From JAGOBX01 sp017999075 [NCBI: Candidatus Babelota bacterium] (GTDB lineage Bacteria; JAGOBX01): 7,743 nt of DNA. Shown piece by piece: positions 1 to 6,884 of the stretch (its first letter is position 1; every line of letters begins with the position of its first letter). The stretch covers positions 1 to 7,743 of the forward strand of contig JAGOBX010000158.1 of assembly GCA_017999075.1 (NCBI GenBank). The letters are read 5' to 3'. Under the pieces are notes generated by a model. That model was not told the DNA's origin. It saw only the letters and a list, made by a program, of their open reading frames with translations, and made no database searches. The position numbers were made by a program, and so were the translations under genes.

Positions 1-1319
1 GTACTGTTTCAGCGGGAATCGCAAATATGATAACAGACAAATTTGTTGATGAACGAAAATTAAACTGGAGTTCCGCTGAAAAAGCAAGAGTTGCCGCAGG
101 CTGTCTTGGAGTAAAAAAAACTACAGGCCAGCATCCCGGAGGATTAATAATAGTTCCAAAAGACAAAGAAATTTATGAGTTTTGCCCAATTCAATATCCT
201 TCTGACAGAAGTGAAGACGATGTAATTACGACTCATTTTGATTATCATAAAATGGAAAATCAGCTTGTAAAACTCGATATGTTAGGACAAGATGATCCTG
301 CTCAGCTTCTTCTGCTTAAAGAATATACAAACTTTGACTTCAATAATATTCCTTATGACGATTTTCCTACTCTTAAACTATTTTCTTCAACTGAATCAAT
401 AGGACTGAAAGAACAGGATCTTGACGTAAAAACAGCTACTTACGCAGTTCCTGAATTTGGAACAGAATTTGTTCGTGGTATGCTCGAAGACACGCGTCCG
501 AAAAATATCGGAGAACTAATAAGAATATCCGGACTGTCTCACGGAACTGACGTGTGGCAGAATAATGCTCAGGATTTGATACGCAGCGGAAAAATAAAAC
601 TAAACCAGGTTATTTCCGCCCGCGATGATATTATGCTTTATCTTATAAATACAGGAATGGAACCTCATAAAGCTTTTAAGATTATGGAAAATGTAAGAAA
701 AGGAAGAGGATTAAAAGAAGACGAAATAAAATTAATGTCAGAACTCGGAGTGCCCAAATGGTATATCAATTCATGCAAAAAAATAAAATATCTGTTTCCT
801 AAAGCTCACGCCGTGGCGTATGTTGTAATGGCTTACAAAATAGCTTATTACAAAGTCCATTTTCCTGTTGAGTTTTACGCTTCATTTTTTACAATAAAAT
901 CAGATTTGCTTAATGCCGAATATATGTTGATGGATATTAAACAAATAATTGCTTTGTTAAAACAAAGACAAAAAGAAAAATATTCTTTAACTCAAAAAGA
1001 ACGTGTAGAAATAACTATTCTTGAAGTTTTAAAAGAATTGAAACTAAGAAAAATTAAAATTAAAAAAGTCGATATAAAAAAATCTCTGGCTCATAAATCA
1101 CTTGTCGAAAACAATGAAATACTTCCGCCTCTTGTTTCAATTCCTGGATTAGGATTGAAAGCAGCTGAAAATATTGTTGCGGAACGCGAGAAAGAAGAAT
1201 TCAGAACTATTGACGATTTCTGCCATAGATGTAAAATAAACAAAAAAGTTCTTGAAGAACTTAATAAATTCGAATGTCTTACAGAATTACCTGAATCAGA
1301 AACTTATTCTTTATTTTAA
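1..1319 (+). CDS. polC: DNA polymerase III alpha subunit, PolC type (3' part, 5' end outside window)
   Basis: This is the C-terminal part of the replicative polymerase PolC. The frame is open from base 3 with no start, so the gene begins upstream; the ATG at 27 is internal. Visible PolC landmarks, counted from that internal Met, are TTGQHPGG (residues 32-39), the stretch around FSSTES, the well-conserved ISGLSHGTDVW segment near 168-178, and KKIKYLFPKAHAVAYV near 252-267. A helix-hairpin-helix-like IPGLGLKAAENIV lies near residues 375-387 and should bind duplex DNA. The protein ends in ETYSLF, matching the C-terminal QLSLF-type sliding-clamp binding tail of PolC. The catalytic aspartates and the inserted 3'-5' exonuclease lie in the missing N-terminal part. 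About 438 codons are present of the usual roughly 1,400-1,450. The family call is very secure. The C-terminus is intact, so nothing suggests a pseudogene. Confidence 0.97.
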   Translation, partial: TVSAGIANMITDKFVDERKLNWSSAEKARVAAGCLGVKKTTGQHPGGLIIVPKDKEIYEFCPIQYPSDRSEDDVITTHFDYHKMENQLVKLDMLGQDDPAQLLLLKEYTNFDFNNIPYDDFPTLKLFSSTESIGLKEQDLDVKTATYAVPEFGTEFVRGMLEDTRPKNIGELIRISGLSHGTDVWQNNAQDLIRSGKIKLNQVISARDDIMLYLINTGMEPHKAFKIMENVRKGRGLKEDEIKLMSELGVPKWYINSCKKIKYLFPKAHAVAYVVMAYKIAYYKVHFPVEFYASFFTIKSDLLNAEYMLMDIKQIIALLKQRQKEKYSLTQKERVEITILEVLKELKLRKIKIKKVDIKKSLAHKSLVENNEILPPLVSIPGLGLKAAENIVAEREKEEFRTIDDFCHRCKINKKVLEELNKFECLTELPESETYSLF

Positions 1320-1321
1320 AA

Positions 1322-1368
1322 AGAATTTTCATCCGCGTTCAGATGCCTGAAAATACAATGAAAATTCT
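1322..1368. repeat. Nested inverted repeat after polC (possible terminator or RNA hairpin)
   Basis: An exact 11-bp inverted repeat, AGAATTTTCAT at 1322-1332 and ATGAAAATTCT at 1358-1368, starts 3 bp after the polC stop codon. Inside the 25-nt loop is a second small stem, TTCAG (1338-1342) with CTGAA (1347-1351). Its position suggests a role in ending or stabilising the polC transcript. No T run follows on the plus strand, so it is not a standard intrinsic terminator in the polC direction. On the minus strand the outer arm is followed directly by TTTTT. The arms are AT-rich, so part of the match could be chance. Confidence 0.5.
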
Positions 1369-1391
1369 GAAACATTTAAAACGGGTTATAT

Positions 1392-1397
1392 TATAAT
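1392..1397 (+). promoter_or_regulatory. Perfect -10 box (TATAAT) just before the alkD-like start
   Basis: A consensus TATAAT ends 6 nt before the ATG at 1404. Transcription normally begins about 7 nt after a -10 hexamer, which would place the first base of the mRNA at or beside the start codon. No good -35 is seen at 16-18 bp spacing; the nearest candidate, TTCTGA at 1365-1370, is 21 bp away. In sequence this AT-rich a TATAAT can arise by chance, but the lack of any Shine-Dalgarno sequence makes a leaderless transcript plausible. Confidence 0.45.
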
Positions 1398-1403
1398 ATA
1401 AAT

Positions 1404-2114
1404 ATGAATTCTATAATAAAAAAAATCAGATATGAATTAAAAAAAAATTGTGATGAGAAATTTAAAAAAAGCGGACAGCGTTTTTTCAAAGAAGAAGTTA
1501 AATTATACGGAGTTAAAAGCTGGATTGTAAGAAAAATTTCTAAAGACAATTTTAAAAACATTAAGGATAAAACTAAAAAGGAATTATTCGCAATATGCGA
1601 AGAATTATTGAAATCAGGTTATCTGGAAGAATCTTTTATCGCTTGCCATTGGTCTGAATTTTCAAATAAAGATTTTGATAAACCGGATATAAATACTTTT
1701 GAACACTGGATTGACAGATATATAAAAAACTGGGCAACATGCGACACTTTTTGTAATCATACAGTAGGCGGGTACATTGAAAAATATCCTGAAAAAATTC
1801 AAGTCTTAAAAAAGTGGGCAAAATCAGATAATTTATGGATGCGGCGCTCATCTGCTGTTTCACTTATAATTCCGGCTAAACGAGGATTGTTTCTCAATCA
1901 AATTTTTGAGATTGCGAACATTTTGTTAGAAGATAAAAATGATATGGTTCAGAAAGGCTGCGGTTGGATGCTGAAAGAAGCATCAAAAAATCACACTGAT
2001 GAAATATTTAATTATGTTTTAGAAAATAAAAAAAAAATGCCGCGAACTGTTCTTAGATACGCTATAGAAAAAATGCCTAAAGATTTGAAAGTCAAAGCAA
2101 TGAAACGCGAATAA
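1404..2114 (+). CDS. DNA alkylation repair protein, AlkD-like DNA glycosylase
   Basis: This 236-residue protein belongs to the AlkD family of HEAT-like-repeat DNA glycosylases, which excise cationic alkylated purines such as 3-methyl- and 7-methyl-purines from DNA without flipping the base. It is the usual length and lacks a signal peptide or membrane segment, so it should be cytoplasmic. Pocket residues fall almost at the numbers I recall for Bacillus cereus AlkD: W110 and D114 in NWATCD (W109/D113), R148 in WMRRSSAV (R148) and W188 in GCGWMLKEASK (W187). K191 stands where that protein has Arg, I believe R190. The conserved YGVKSWIVRKI motif is at 35-45 and RTVLRYAIEKM at 214-224. The ATG at 1404 is the only reasonable start: an in-frame TAA lies at 1377-1379 and the next in-frame Met is residue 146. 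No Shine-Dalgarno sequence precedes it. It stands alone between polC and a convergent operon. Family is secure; substrate is inferred. Confidence 0.9.
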   Translation: MNSIIKKIRYELKKNCDEKFKKSGQRFFKEEVKLYGVKSWIVRKISKDNFKNIKDKTKKELFAICEELLKSGYLEESFIACHWSEFSNKDFDKPDINTFEHWIDRYIKNWATCDTFCNHTVGGYIEKYPEKIQVLKKWAKSDNLWMRRSSAVSLIIPAKRGLFLNQIFEIANILLEDKNDMVQKGCGWMLKEASKNHTDEIFNYVLENKKKMPRTVLRYAIEKMPKDLKVKAMKRE

Positions 2115-2130
2115 TTCTAACTTCCAGCAA

Positions 2131-2148
2131 AGAAAAAAAGCCTCTTTC
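2131..2148 (-). terminator. Weak candidate terminator of the nucleoside-transporter operon
   Basis: Read on the minus strand just downstream of permease 2, GAAAG-AGG-CTTTT forms a very short stem (four Watson-Crick pairs plus a possible G-U pair) running into a tract of T. It sits in the 45-bp gap between convergent genes, where a terminator is expected. The stem is much shorter than a typical intrinsic terminator, so the call is tentative. Confidence 0.3.
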
Positions 2149-2159
2149 AGAACATTATT

Positions 2160-3092
2160 CTATTCACATTCGTAAGGTTTTCCAATTGCAGCAGGAGGAA
2201 CTGATTTACCTATAAATCCTGCTAATGCGACTATTGTAAGAACATAAGGTATCATTTGTATAAACTGTGTAGGAATTCCTGCGCCTATACTCTGCAAAGT
2301 TATTTGTACGGCTTCTGCAAAACCAAACAGCAGGCACGCAGCAGCTGCTCCTAACGGCGACCATTTCCCGAATATAACTGCAGCTATAGCTATAAATCCT
2401 CTGCCGTTAGACATACCGTCTGTAAACTGATGCTGATCCAATGCAAGCCATGCTCCGCCAAGTCCTGCAAAACATCCACTCAGTAAAACACAAATGTATC
2501 TGATATAATTAACTTTCACTCCTAAAGTATCTGCTGCTTCAGGATGTTCGCCTACTGCCCTCAGTCTCAAGCCGAAAACAGTTTTAAATATGACAAAATG
2601 AGAAATAAGAACTATTATTATTGTAAATATTATAAAAGGGTTTCCTATAATTTGATTTATTGTGTCGATAATCTGTAATTTTCCAGGAATAATTCTAAAA
2701 ATTTTTATACCTTCAACGCGCGCAGAATTACTTGAACTGTCAAAAAATATTTTCAAAAAAAACTTTGTCAATCCTACTGACAACAAATTTATTGCTACTC
2801 CGCTTATTATCTGGTCTGCTTTAAACCTTATTGAAACCACAGCGTGAATCAAAGCTGTTAACATTCCACAGACAACAGCTGATAAAAGCCCAAAAAACGG
2901 GCTTCCTGTAAAATATGTTCCTAACACTGCAGCAAATGCTCCATTAAGCATAATTCCTTCAAGCGCGATATTTGTTACCCCGCTCCGTTCTGAAAACACT
3001 CCGCCCATTGCAGCAAGTATGTAAGGAATACTGATTCTTATCAACTGCGCAAAAAAAACTATTGAAAATATATTAGTTAAAAATTCCGACAT
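2160..3092 (-). CDS. nupC: Nucleoside ABC transporter, permease subunit 2
   Basis: This 310-residue integral membrane protein is the second, shorter permease of a BMP-type nucleoside importer (BPD_transp_2 family, like NupC of Lactococcus and YufQ of Bacillus). It would pair with the larger permease to form the channel. Family features are the early segment GVFSERSGVTNIALEGIM (residues about 31-48), a string of hydrophobic helices along the protein, and the cytoplasmic coupling loop FGLRLRAVGEHPEAADTLGV near 168-187, expected to contact the ATPase. The ATG at 3092 has a strong ribosome binding site, AGGTGG, 9 nt upstream (3102-3107). It lies 27 bp after the permease 1 stop and is the last gene of the operon. 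Length is normal and nothing is broken. The symbol follows the lactococcal naming by gene order and size; exact substrate is not shown by sequence. Confidence 0.93.
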   Translation of the reverse strand: MSEFLTNIFSIVFFAQLIRISIPYILAAMGGVFSERSGVTNIALEGIMLNGAFAAVLGTYFTGSPFFGLLSAVVCGMLTALIHAVVSIRFKADQIISGVAINLLSVGLTKFFLKIFFDSSSNSARVEGIKIFRIIPGKLQIIDTINQIIGNPFIIFTIIIVLISHFVIFKTVFGLRLRAVGEHPEAADTLGVKVNYIRYICVLLSGCFAGLGGAWLALDQHQFTDGMSNGRGFIAIAAVIFGKWSPLGAAAACLLFGFAEAVQITLQSIGAGIPTQFIQMIPYVLTIVALAGFIGKSVPPAAIGKPYECE

Positions 3093-3119
3093 ATAATATA
3101 ACCACCTGATTTTAACGCG

Positions 3120-4172
3120 TCATTTCGAAGATTTAAACAATAACCGTTTTACTTCAGAACTCGCTGCAACAACAAAAATTATCACTACAGCCTGCAGTAT
3201 ATCTACAAGTTCTTTCGGAACTACTGAATTTATTACAAGTCCGCCCTGGCTTAATATTCCAAATAATAACGCTGCTGCAACAACTCCGGCAGGATGATTT
3301 TTACCAAGCAGAGCTACAGCTATTCCCATAAATCCAAGTCCTGAAGAAAATCCTTCTTCAAAATAATATTTATATCCCATGACAAAATTCAGTCCAACAA
3401 GACCTGCTATCCCTCCGGAAATTGCCATTGACAATGTTATTAATTTTTTAACATTTATTCCTGCTGTTTCTGCTGCAGCCGGGTTTAATCCAACTGCTCT
3501 TAATTCATATCCAAATTTGGTTTTCCATAAAATTATATAAACAATCAGACATGCAATTAAACTCAATATAAAAGACAAGTTTGCAGCAGAACCTTTAAAT
3601 AAAGAAAAATATTCGTATAACCGCGCAAGTTTGGCATTAGCAATAATATCCTGAGTATGCAATGTTTCAGGAACTTTAAAATAAGTTACAACAAGATAAT
3701 TCACTAAAGCCATAATTATAAAGTTCAGCATAATTGTGTTTATCACTTCATGAGAACCGAGTTTTGCCTTTAATATGCCTGGAATAAATCCGGCGGTAAA
3801 TCCGGCAATAAATCCGGCCCCTATGCATAATAACACTGCAATTATTACAGGAGTTCCTGAAGGAAGATAAGAACCGGCAAGAGCAGTAGCAAACGCTCCT
3901 ATATAAAGCTGACCTTCAGCTCCGATATTGAATAATCCGGTTCTAAATGCAAATGCAACGGATAAACCAGCTAATATCAAAGGAGTGGTTTTAAAAATGA
4001 CCTGACCAATTCCATACGGGTTAAAAATTGTTCCTTCAAGCAAAATTTTATATACTTTTAGAGGAGATTCATTATATAGTAATATCAAAATATCGCTTAC
4101 AAGTAATGCAAGCAATACGGCAAAAACCGGTGTAAGTATTTCTATAAAAATTTTTTTCTTGCCATCAGTCAT
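3120..4172 (-). CDS. nupB: Nucleoside ABC transporter, permease subunit 1
   Basis: This 350-residue membrane protein is the larger permease of the same importer (BPD_transp_2 family, like NupB/YufP). An N-terminal hydrophobic helix (about 10-33) is followed by the family hallmark AFRTGLFNIGAEGQLYIGAF near 74-93, many further hydrophobic segments, and the ATPase-coupling loop GYELRAVGLNPAAAETAGI near 221-239. The C-terminus is short and basic (VKRLLFKSSK), as expected for a cytoplasmic tail. Its ATG overlaps the ATPase stop codon in an ATGA arrangement, which usually signals translational coupling and balanced amounts of the two subunits. A GGAG ribosome binding site lies 7 nt upstream of the ATG, inside the ATPase gene. 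The gene is intact and of normal length. The symbol is assigned from family and order; the substrate (purine and/or pyrimidine nucleosides) is inferred from characterised relatives. Confidence 0.93.
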   Translation of the reverse strand: MTDGKKKIFIEILTPVFAVLLALLVSDILILLYNESPLKVYKILLEGTIFNPYGIGQVIFKTTPLILAGLSVAFAFRTGLFNIGAEGQLYIGAFATALAGSYLPSGTPVIIAVLLCIGAGFIAGFTAGFIPGILKAKLGSHEVINTIMLNFIIMALVNYLVVTYFKVPETLHTQDIIANAKLARLYEYFSLFKGSAANLSFILSLIACLIVYIILWKTKFGYELRAVGLNPAAAETAGINVKKLITLSMAISGGIAGLVGLNFVMGYKYYFEEGFSSGLGFMGIAVALLGKNHPAGVVAAALLFGILSQGGLVINSVVPKELVDILQAVVIIFVVAASSEVKRLLFKSSK

Positions 4173-5683
4173 TTTACAGCTCCAGTCATTAACATGCCAA
4201 GTTCATTTTCATTTGTATTTTTTGTTTCAAGTATTTTAACTATTCTGCCTTTATACAAAACAGCAACCCTGTCGCTCAATGATAAAATTTCAGATAATTC
4301 TGCGGATATAAGCAGACATGCTTTACAATTTTCACGAGCTTTTAATATTTGTTTATGGATAAATTCAATTGCGCCGATATCCACTCCTCGAGTAGGCTGG
4401 GCAGCTATGAGCAGTTTGAAATCACGGTTGAATTCTCTTGCTATAATTACTTTTTGCTGATTTCCTCCTGACAAACCTCTTACCACACAATTTTTGTCAT
4501 TTGGTCTAATATCAAACTCTGCAATCCGTTCATCACTGTATTTATATATATCATTTTGTTTTAAAAAACCGGATGATGTAAACAAATGCTGCTGACCAAG
4601 AATTAAATTATCTGATATATTATATTCAAGAACCAGCCCGCGTTTATGGCGGTCTTCAGGAATATGAGAAACACCTGATTCCAAACGTTGAAAAGTAGAA
4701 TATTCTGAAACATCAGTATTAAGAAATTTTATTTCTCCGGACACAATTTTGTCTTTATTCAAATTCATAATTGATTCTATCAGTTCAGTCTGACCGTTTC
4801 CTTCTACTCCGGCGATACCTAATATTTCACCTGCATTAATCTCAAAACTTACAGAATCAAGAGCAAGGGTTTCCTTATTTTTTCTTACAGATAAATTTTT
4901 TACTGAAATAATTTCATTACCTTTAACCACATCATTTTTTTCAACGCGCAGAAGAACATCGCGTCCAACCATCATCTTGGCTATTTCCTGAGGAGTAGTT
5001 TTTTTAGTTTCAATTGATCCGACTGTTTCGCCCTGCCTCATAACAGTTATATTATCAGAAATTTCAATGACTTCATCAAGTTTATGCGTAATAATAATCA
5101 CTGTTTTTCCCTGAGTTACCAGTGATTTTATGACTTTAAAAAATTCACGGACTTCCTGCGGAGTCAATACTGCAGTCGGTTCATCAAGAATAAGTATTTC
5201 AGCGCCTCTGTATAAAACTTTAATAATTTCAACACGCTGATTTTCTCCTACTGAAAGATCTTCTATTTTTTTTGACGGGTCAATACTTAAATTAAATTCA
5301 TCTGATAATTTTTTTATTCTGGCATCAGCTTCACAAATATCAATTTTTAATCCGGAAGTTATTTCCATTCCAAGTATTACATTTTCTGAAACTGTTAAAG
5401 GAGGCACAAGCATAAAATGCTGATGTACCATACCTATTTTATGTTTTATCGCATTATTCGGAGAATGACTTTCTATCCGTTCGCCATTAATAAAAATTTC
5501 TCCTTCATCAGGCTGATACAATCCGTATAAGGTTTTCATTAATGTAGATTTTCCGGCACCATTTTCTCCTACAATAGCATGAACTTCAGCTTTTTTTACA
5601 GCCAAATTAACATTTTTGTTTGCCGTAACTTTACCAAACCGTTTAACAATATTTTTTAATTCAATCACGAATTGTTCAGTCAA
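4169..5683 (-). CDS. nupA: Nucleoside ABC transporter, tandem ATP-binding protein (TTG start)
   Basis: This protein of about 504 residues has two ABC ATPase domains in one chain, as in NupA/YufO and sugar importers of the RbsA/MglA kind, and powers nucleoside import. Numbered from the longer start at 5698, domain 1 has Walker A GENGAGKST (44-52), Q-loop Q93, signature LSVGENQ (148-154), Walker B ILILDEP (D172, E173) and H-loop H205. Domain 2 has a degenerate Walker A (GVEGNGQTE, about 297-305), signature LSGGNQQ and AAQPTRGVD, where Gln replaces the catalytic Glu; this one-sided degeneracy is usual in the family. The frame can begin at TTG 5698, but TTG 5683 is preferred because GAGG (5693-5696) lies exactly 9 nt before it, while nothing similar precedes 5698. 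It follows the binding-protein gene by 18 bp and overlaps permease 1 by 4 bp. Function is secure; the start is moderately so. Confidence 0.93.
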   Translation of the reverse strand: MTEQFVIELKNIVKRFGKVTANKNVNLAVKKAEVHAIVGENGAGKSTLMKTLYGLYQPDEGEIFINGERIESHSPNNAIKHKIGMVHQHFMLVPPLTVSENVILGMEITSGLKIDICEADARIKKLSDEFNLSIDPSKKIEDLSVGENQRVEIIKVLYRGAEILILDEPTAVLTPQEVREFFKVIKSLVTQGKTVIIITHKLDEVIEISDNITVMRQGETVGSIETKKTTPQEIAKMMVGRDVLLRVEKNDVVKGNEIISVKNLSVRKNKETLALDSVSFEINAGEILGIAGVEGNGQTELIESIMNLNKDKIVSGEIKFLNTDVSEYSTFQRLESGVSHIPEDRHKRGLVLEYNISDNLILGQQHLFTSSGFLKQNDIYKYSDERIAEFDIRPNDKNCVVRGLSGGNQQKVIIAREFNRDFKLLIAAQPTRGVDIGAIEFIHKQILKARENCKACLLISAELSEILSLSDRVAVLYKGRIVKILETKNTNENELGMLMTGAVK

Positions 5684-5692
5684 TTTTTTCAA

Positions 5693-5696
5693 CCTC
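5693..5696 (-). promoter_or_regulatory. Shine-Dalgarno GAGG that decides the ATPase start
   Basis: On the minus strand GAGG is followed by a 9-nt spacer and TTG at 5683. The site overlaps the other possible start, TTG at 5698, which itself lacks a ribosome binding site. This favours the start that gives MTEQFVIELKNIVKRFGK, placing the first beta-strand of the ATPase domain close to the N-terminus as in relatives. Confidence 0.6.
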
Positions 5697-5701
5697 AATC
5701 A

Positions 5702-6757
5702 TTATTCTTTTAAAAAAGTTTTAATTTGAATTTCTCCTGAAATTATTTTTTCTTTTAATTGAATAACTTTATTATAAACAGCAGGAGGTATCAGATTTTC
5801 ATTATTTTTATCATATACAAAACCAACGCCGTCTTCTTTCAGTCCGAGTATTTTAATCCCCCCGGTAAATTTTTTATCATAACATTCTTTTATTATATTA
5901 TATACTGCAACATCAACTTTTTTAAGCATGCTTGTCAGTATATGTCCGGGCATGTCTCCATACTGATCCGCATCTACTCCTATAGCTAATTTATTCATTG
6001 CTTTAGCTGCTTCAAAAACTCCAAGTCCTGTTGATCCTGAAGCGTGATATATTATATCAGCGTTATTACCATATTGACTCATTCCAAGTTCTTTTCCTTT
6101 TGCAGGATCCTTAAATGCAACTCCTGTGACTCCCGCATAATTAGAAACAACTTCAATGTCAGGTTTCACATATCTTGCTCCCTGTTTATAACCTGCTTCA
6201 AACTTATTTATCAAAGGAATATTCATTCCTCCGACAAACCCTATTTTCCCTGTTTTTGAACACAAAGCTGCAAGAGCACCTACCAAAAAAGATCCCTCTT
6301 CTTCTTTAAATTTCAATGCAGCCACATTCGGAGGCGGTAGAATATCATTTCCTTTTTCATCCTGCAGTACAACATAATCTACCCCTGCAAAATTTACTTC
6401 AGGATATTCAACAGCAATATTTTTCAAATCGTCGGTAAATATAAAACCTATTCCCATTATTATATCAAATTTCTTTGCTGCAAGAATTCTTATGGCTGAT
6501 TCCCTGTCAGCGCCTTCCCCGGGTTCAATGTATTCAGCATAAATTCCAAGTTCTTTAACCGCACGCATCAAACCGTTATAAGCAGAATCGTTAAACGATT
6601 TGTCTCCTCTGCCTCCTACGTCAAACACAAGTCCTGCTTTCAATTTATTTTTATCTGATGATTTAGAGGTATCATGCGAAGAATTAACGAATAAAAATAT
6701 TATATTTAAAATTAAAACAGTAATTATTAAAATATAAAATTTTTTCATGAATGTCAT
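5702..6757 (-). CDS. bmpA: BMP/PnrA-family nucleoside-binding protein, no lipobox
   Basis: This 351-residue protein is the extracytoplasmic substrate-binding component of the importer (Bmp family, like PnrA of Treponema and BmpA of Lactococcus). Residues 7-24 are strongly hydrophobic after MKK, giving a signal peptide or membrane anchor. Family motifs are GDKSFNDSAYNG (51-62), the EEGSFLVGALAAL segment (153-165), GKIGFVGGMNIP (170-181), YHASGSTGLGVFEAA (237-251) and GVDADQYGD (260-268), whose Asp matches the nucleoside-contacting region of PnrA. Most relatives are lipoproteins, yet there is no cysteine before residue 166, so this one cannot be lipid-anchored in the usual way and is probably periplasmic or held by its N-terminal helix. 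Two starts are possible, ATG 6757 and ATG 6748; neither has a clear ribosome binding site, and the second begins with a typical MKK signal sequence. It is the first gene of the operon. Confidence 0.93.
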   Translation of the reverse strand: MTFMKKFYILIITVLILNIIFLFVNSSHDTSKSSDKNKLKAGLVFDVGGRGDKSFNDSAYNGLMRAVKELGIYAEYIEPGEGADRESAIRILAAKKFDIIMGIGFIFTDDLKNIAVEYPEVNFAGVDYVVLQDEKGNDILPPPNVAALKFKEEEGSFLVGALAALCSKTGKIGFVGGMNIPLINKFEAGYKQGARYVKPDIEVVSNYAGVTGVAFKDPAKGKELGMSQYGNNADIIYHASGSTGLGVFEAAKAMNKLAIGVDADQYGDMPGHILTSMLKKVDVAVYNIIKECYDKKFTGGIKILGLKEDGVGFVYDKNNENLIPPAVYNKVIQLKEKIISGEIQIKTFLKE

Positions 6758-6767
6758 TTTAATAGTT

Positions 6768-6795
6768 ATTTTAAATAATGCAACAATAAATTCAA
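6768..6795 (-). promoter_or_regulatory. Candidate promoter P1 of the transporter operon
   Basis: On the minus strand TTGAAT (6790-6795) and TAAAAT (6768-6773) are separated by 16 bp. The expected transcription start, about 7 nt downstream, is within a few bases of ATG 6757. A transcript from here would have almost no leader, in keeping with the missing Shine-Dalgarno sequence. The hexamers are close to consensus (4/6 and 5/6), but the region is very AT-rich. Confidence 0.4.
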
Positions 6796-6803
6796 AAAAA
6801 CTT

Positions 6804-6831
6804 ATTTTAGATATTTACTTGACAAAATCAA
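6804..6831 (-). promoter_or_regulatory. Candidate promoter P2 of the transporter operon
   Basis: On the minus strand TTGATT (6826-6831) and TAAAAT (6804-6809) are 16 bp apart, giving an expected start near 6797 and a leader of about 40 nt. Its spacer contains the -35 box of the opposite ssnA promoter, so both could not be occupied by RNA polymerase at once. It is an alternative or addition to P1. Confidence 0.4.
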
Positions 6832-6847
6832 TATAAAATTATATTTT
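6819..6847 (+). promoter_or_regulatory. Promoter of the ssnA gene
   Basis: A consensus -35 TTGACA (6819-6824) is followed at 17-bp spacing by TATTTT (6842-6847; 4 of 6 matches to TATAAT). The predicted start is near 6854, leaving a leader of about 30 nt that ends in a strong ribosome binding site. TTGAC here and GTCAA at 6850-6854 form a small inverted repeat flanking the promoter core, which could be an operator, though 5-bp arms are weak evidence. Confidence 0.6.
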
Positions 6848-6869
6848 TAGTCAAATCGAAATAAATTTT

Positions 6870-6875
6870 AGGAGG
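6870..6875 (+). promoter_or_regulatory. Strong Shine-Dalgarno AGGAGG for ssnA
   Basis: A full-consensus AGGAGG lies 9 nt before ATG 6885. It decides this start over the later in-frame ATG at 6924, where homology to the family begins and where no ribosome binding site is seen. It is the best site in the window, on a gene that now appears disabled. Confidence 0.85.
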
Positions 6876-6884
6876 AAATATTTT

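Noticed and set aside
27-1319. Treating ATG 27 as the true start of a short separate polymerase-like gene
   Set aside because: The frame is open to the left edge and the residues before that ATG (TVSAGIAN) fit the PolC sequence, so the gene is simply cut by the window.
4169-4480. Gln in place of the catalytic Glu in the second ATPase domain as a damaging mutation
   Set aside because: The AAQPTRG motif and a weak second Walker A are normal for this nucleoside/sugar tandem-ATPase family, in which one ATP site is degenerate.
6758-6884. A purine riboswitch in the leader of the nucleoside transporter operon
   Set aside because: The region is only 127 bp, almost entirely A/T, and shows none of the paired helices or conserved loop bases of the purine aptamer; there is also too little leader downstream of the promoter candidates.
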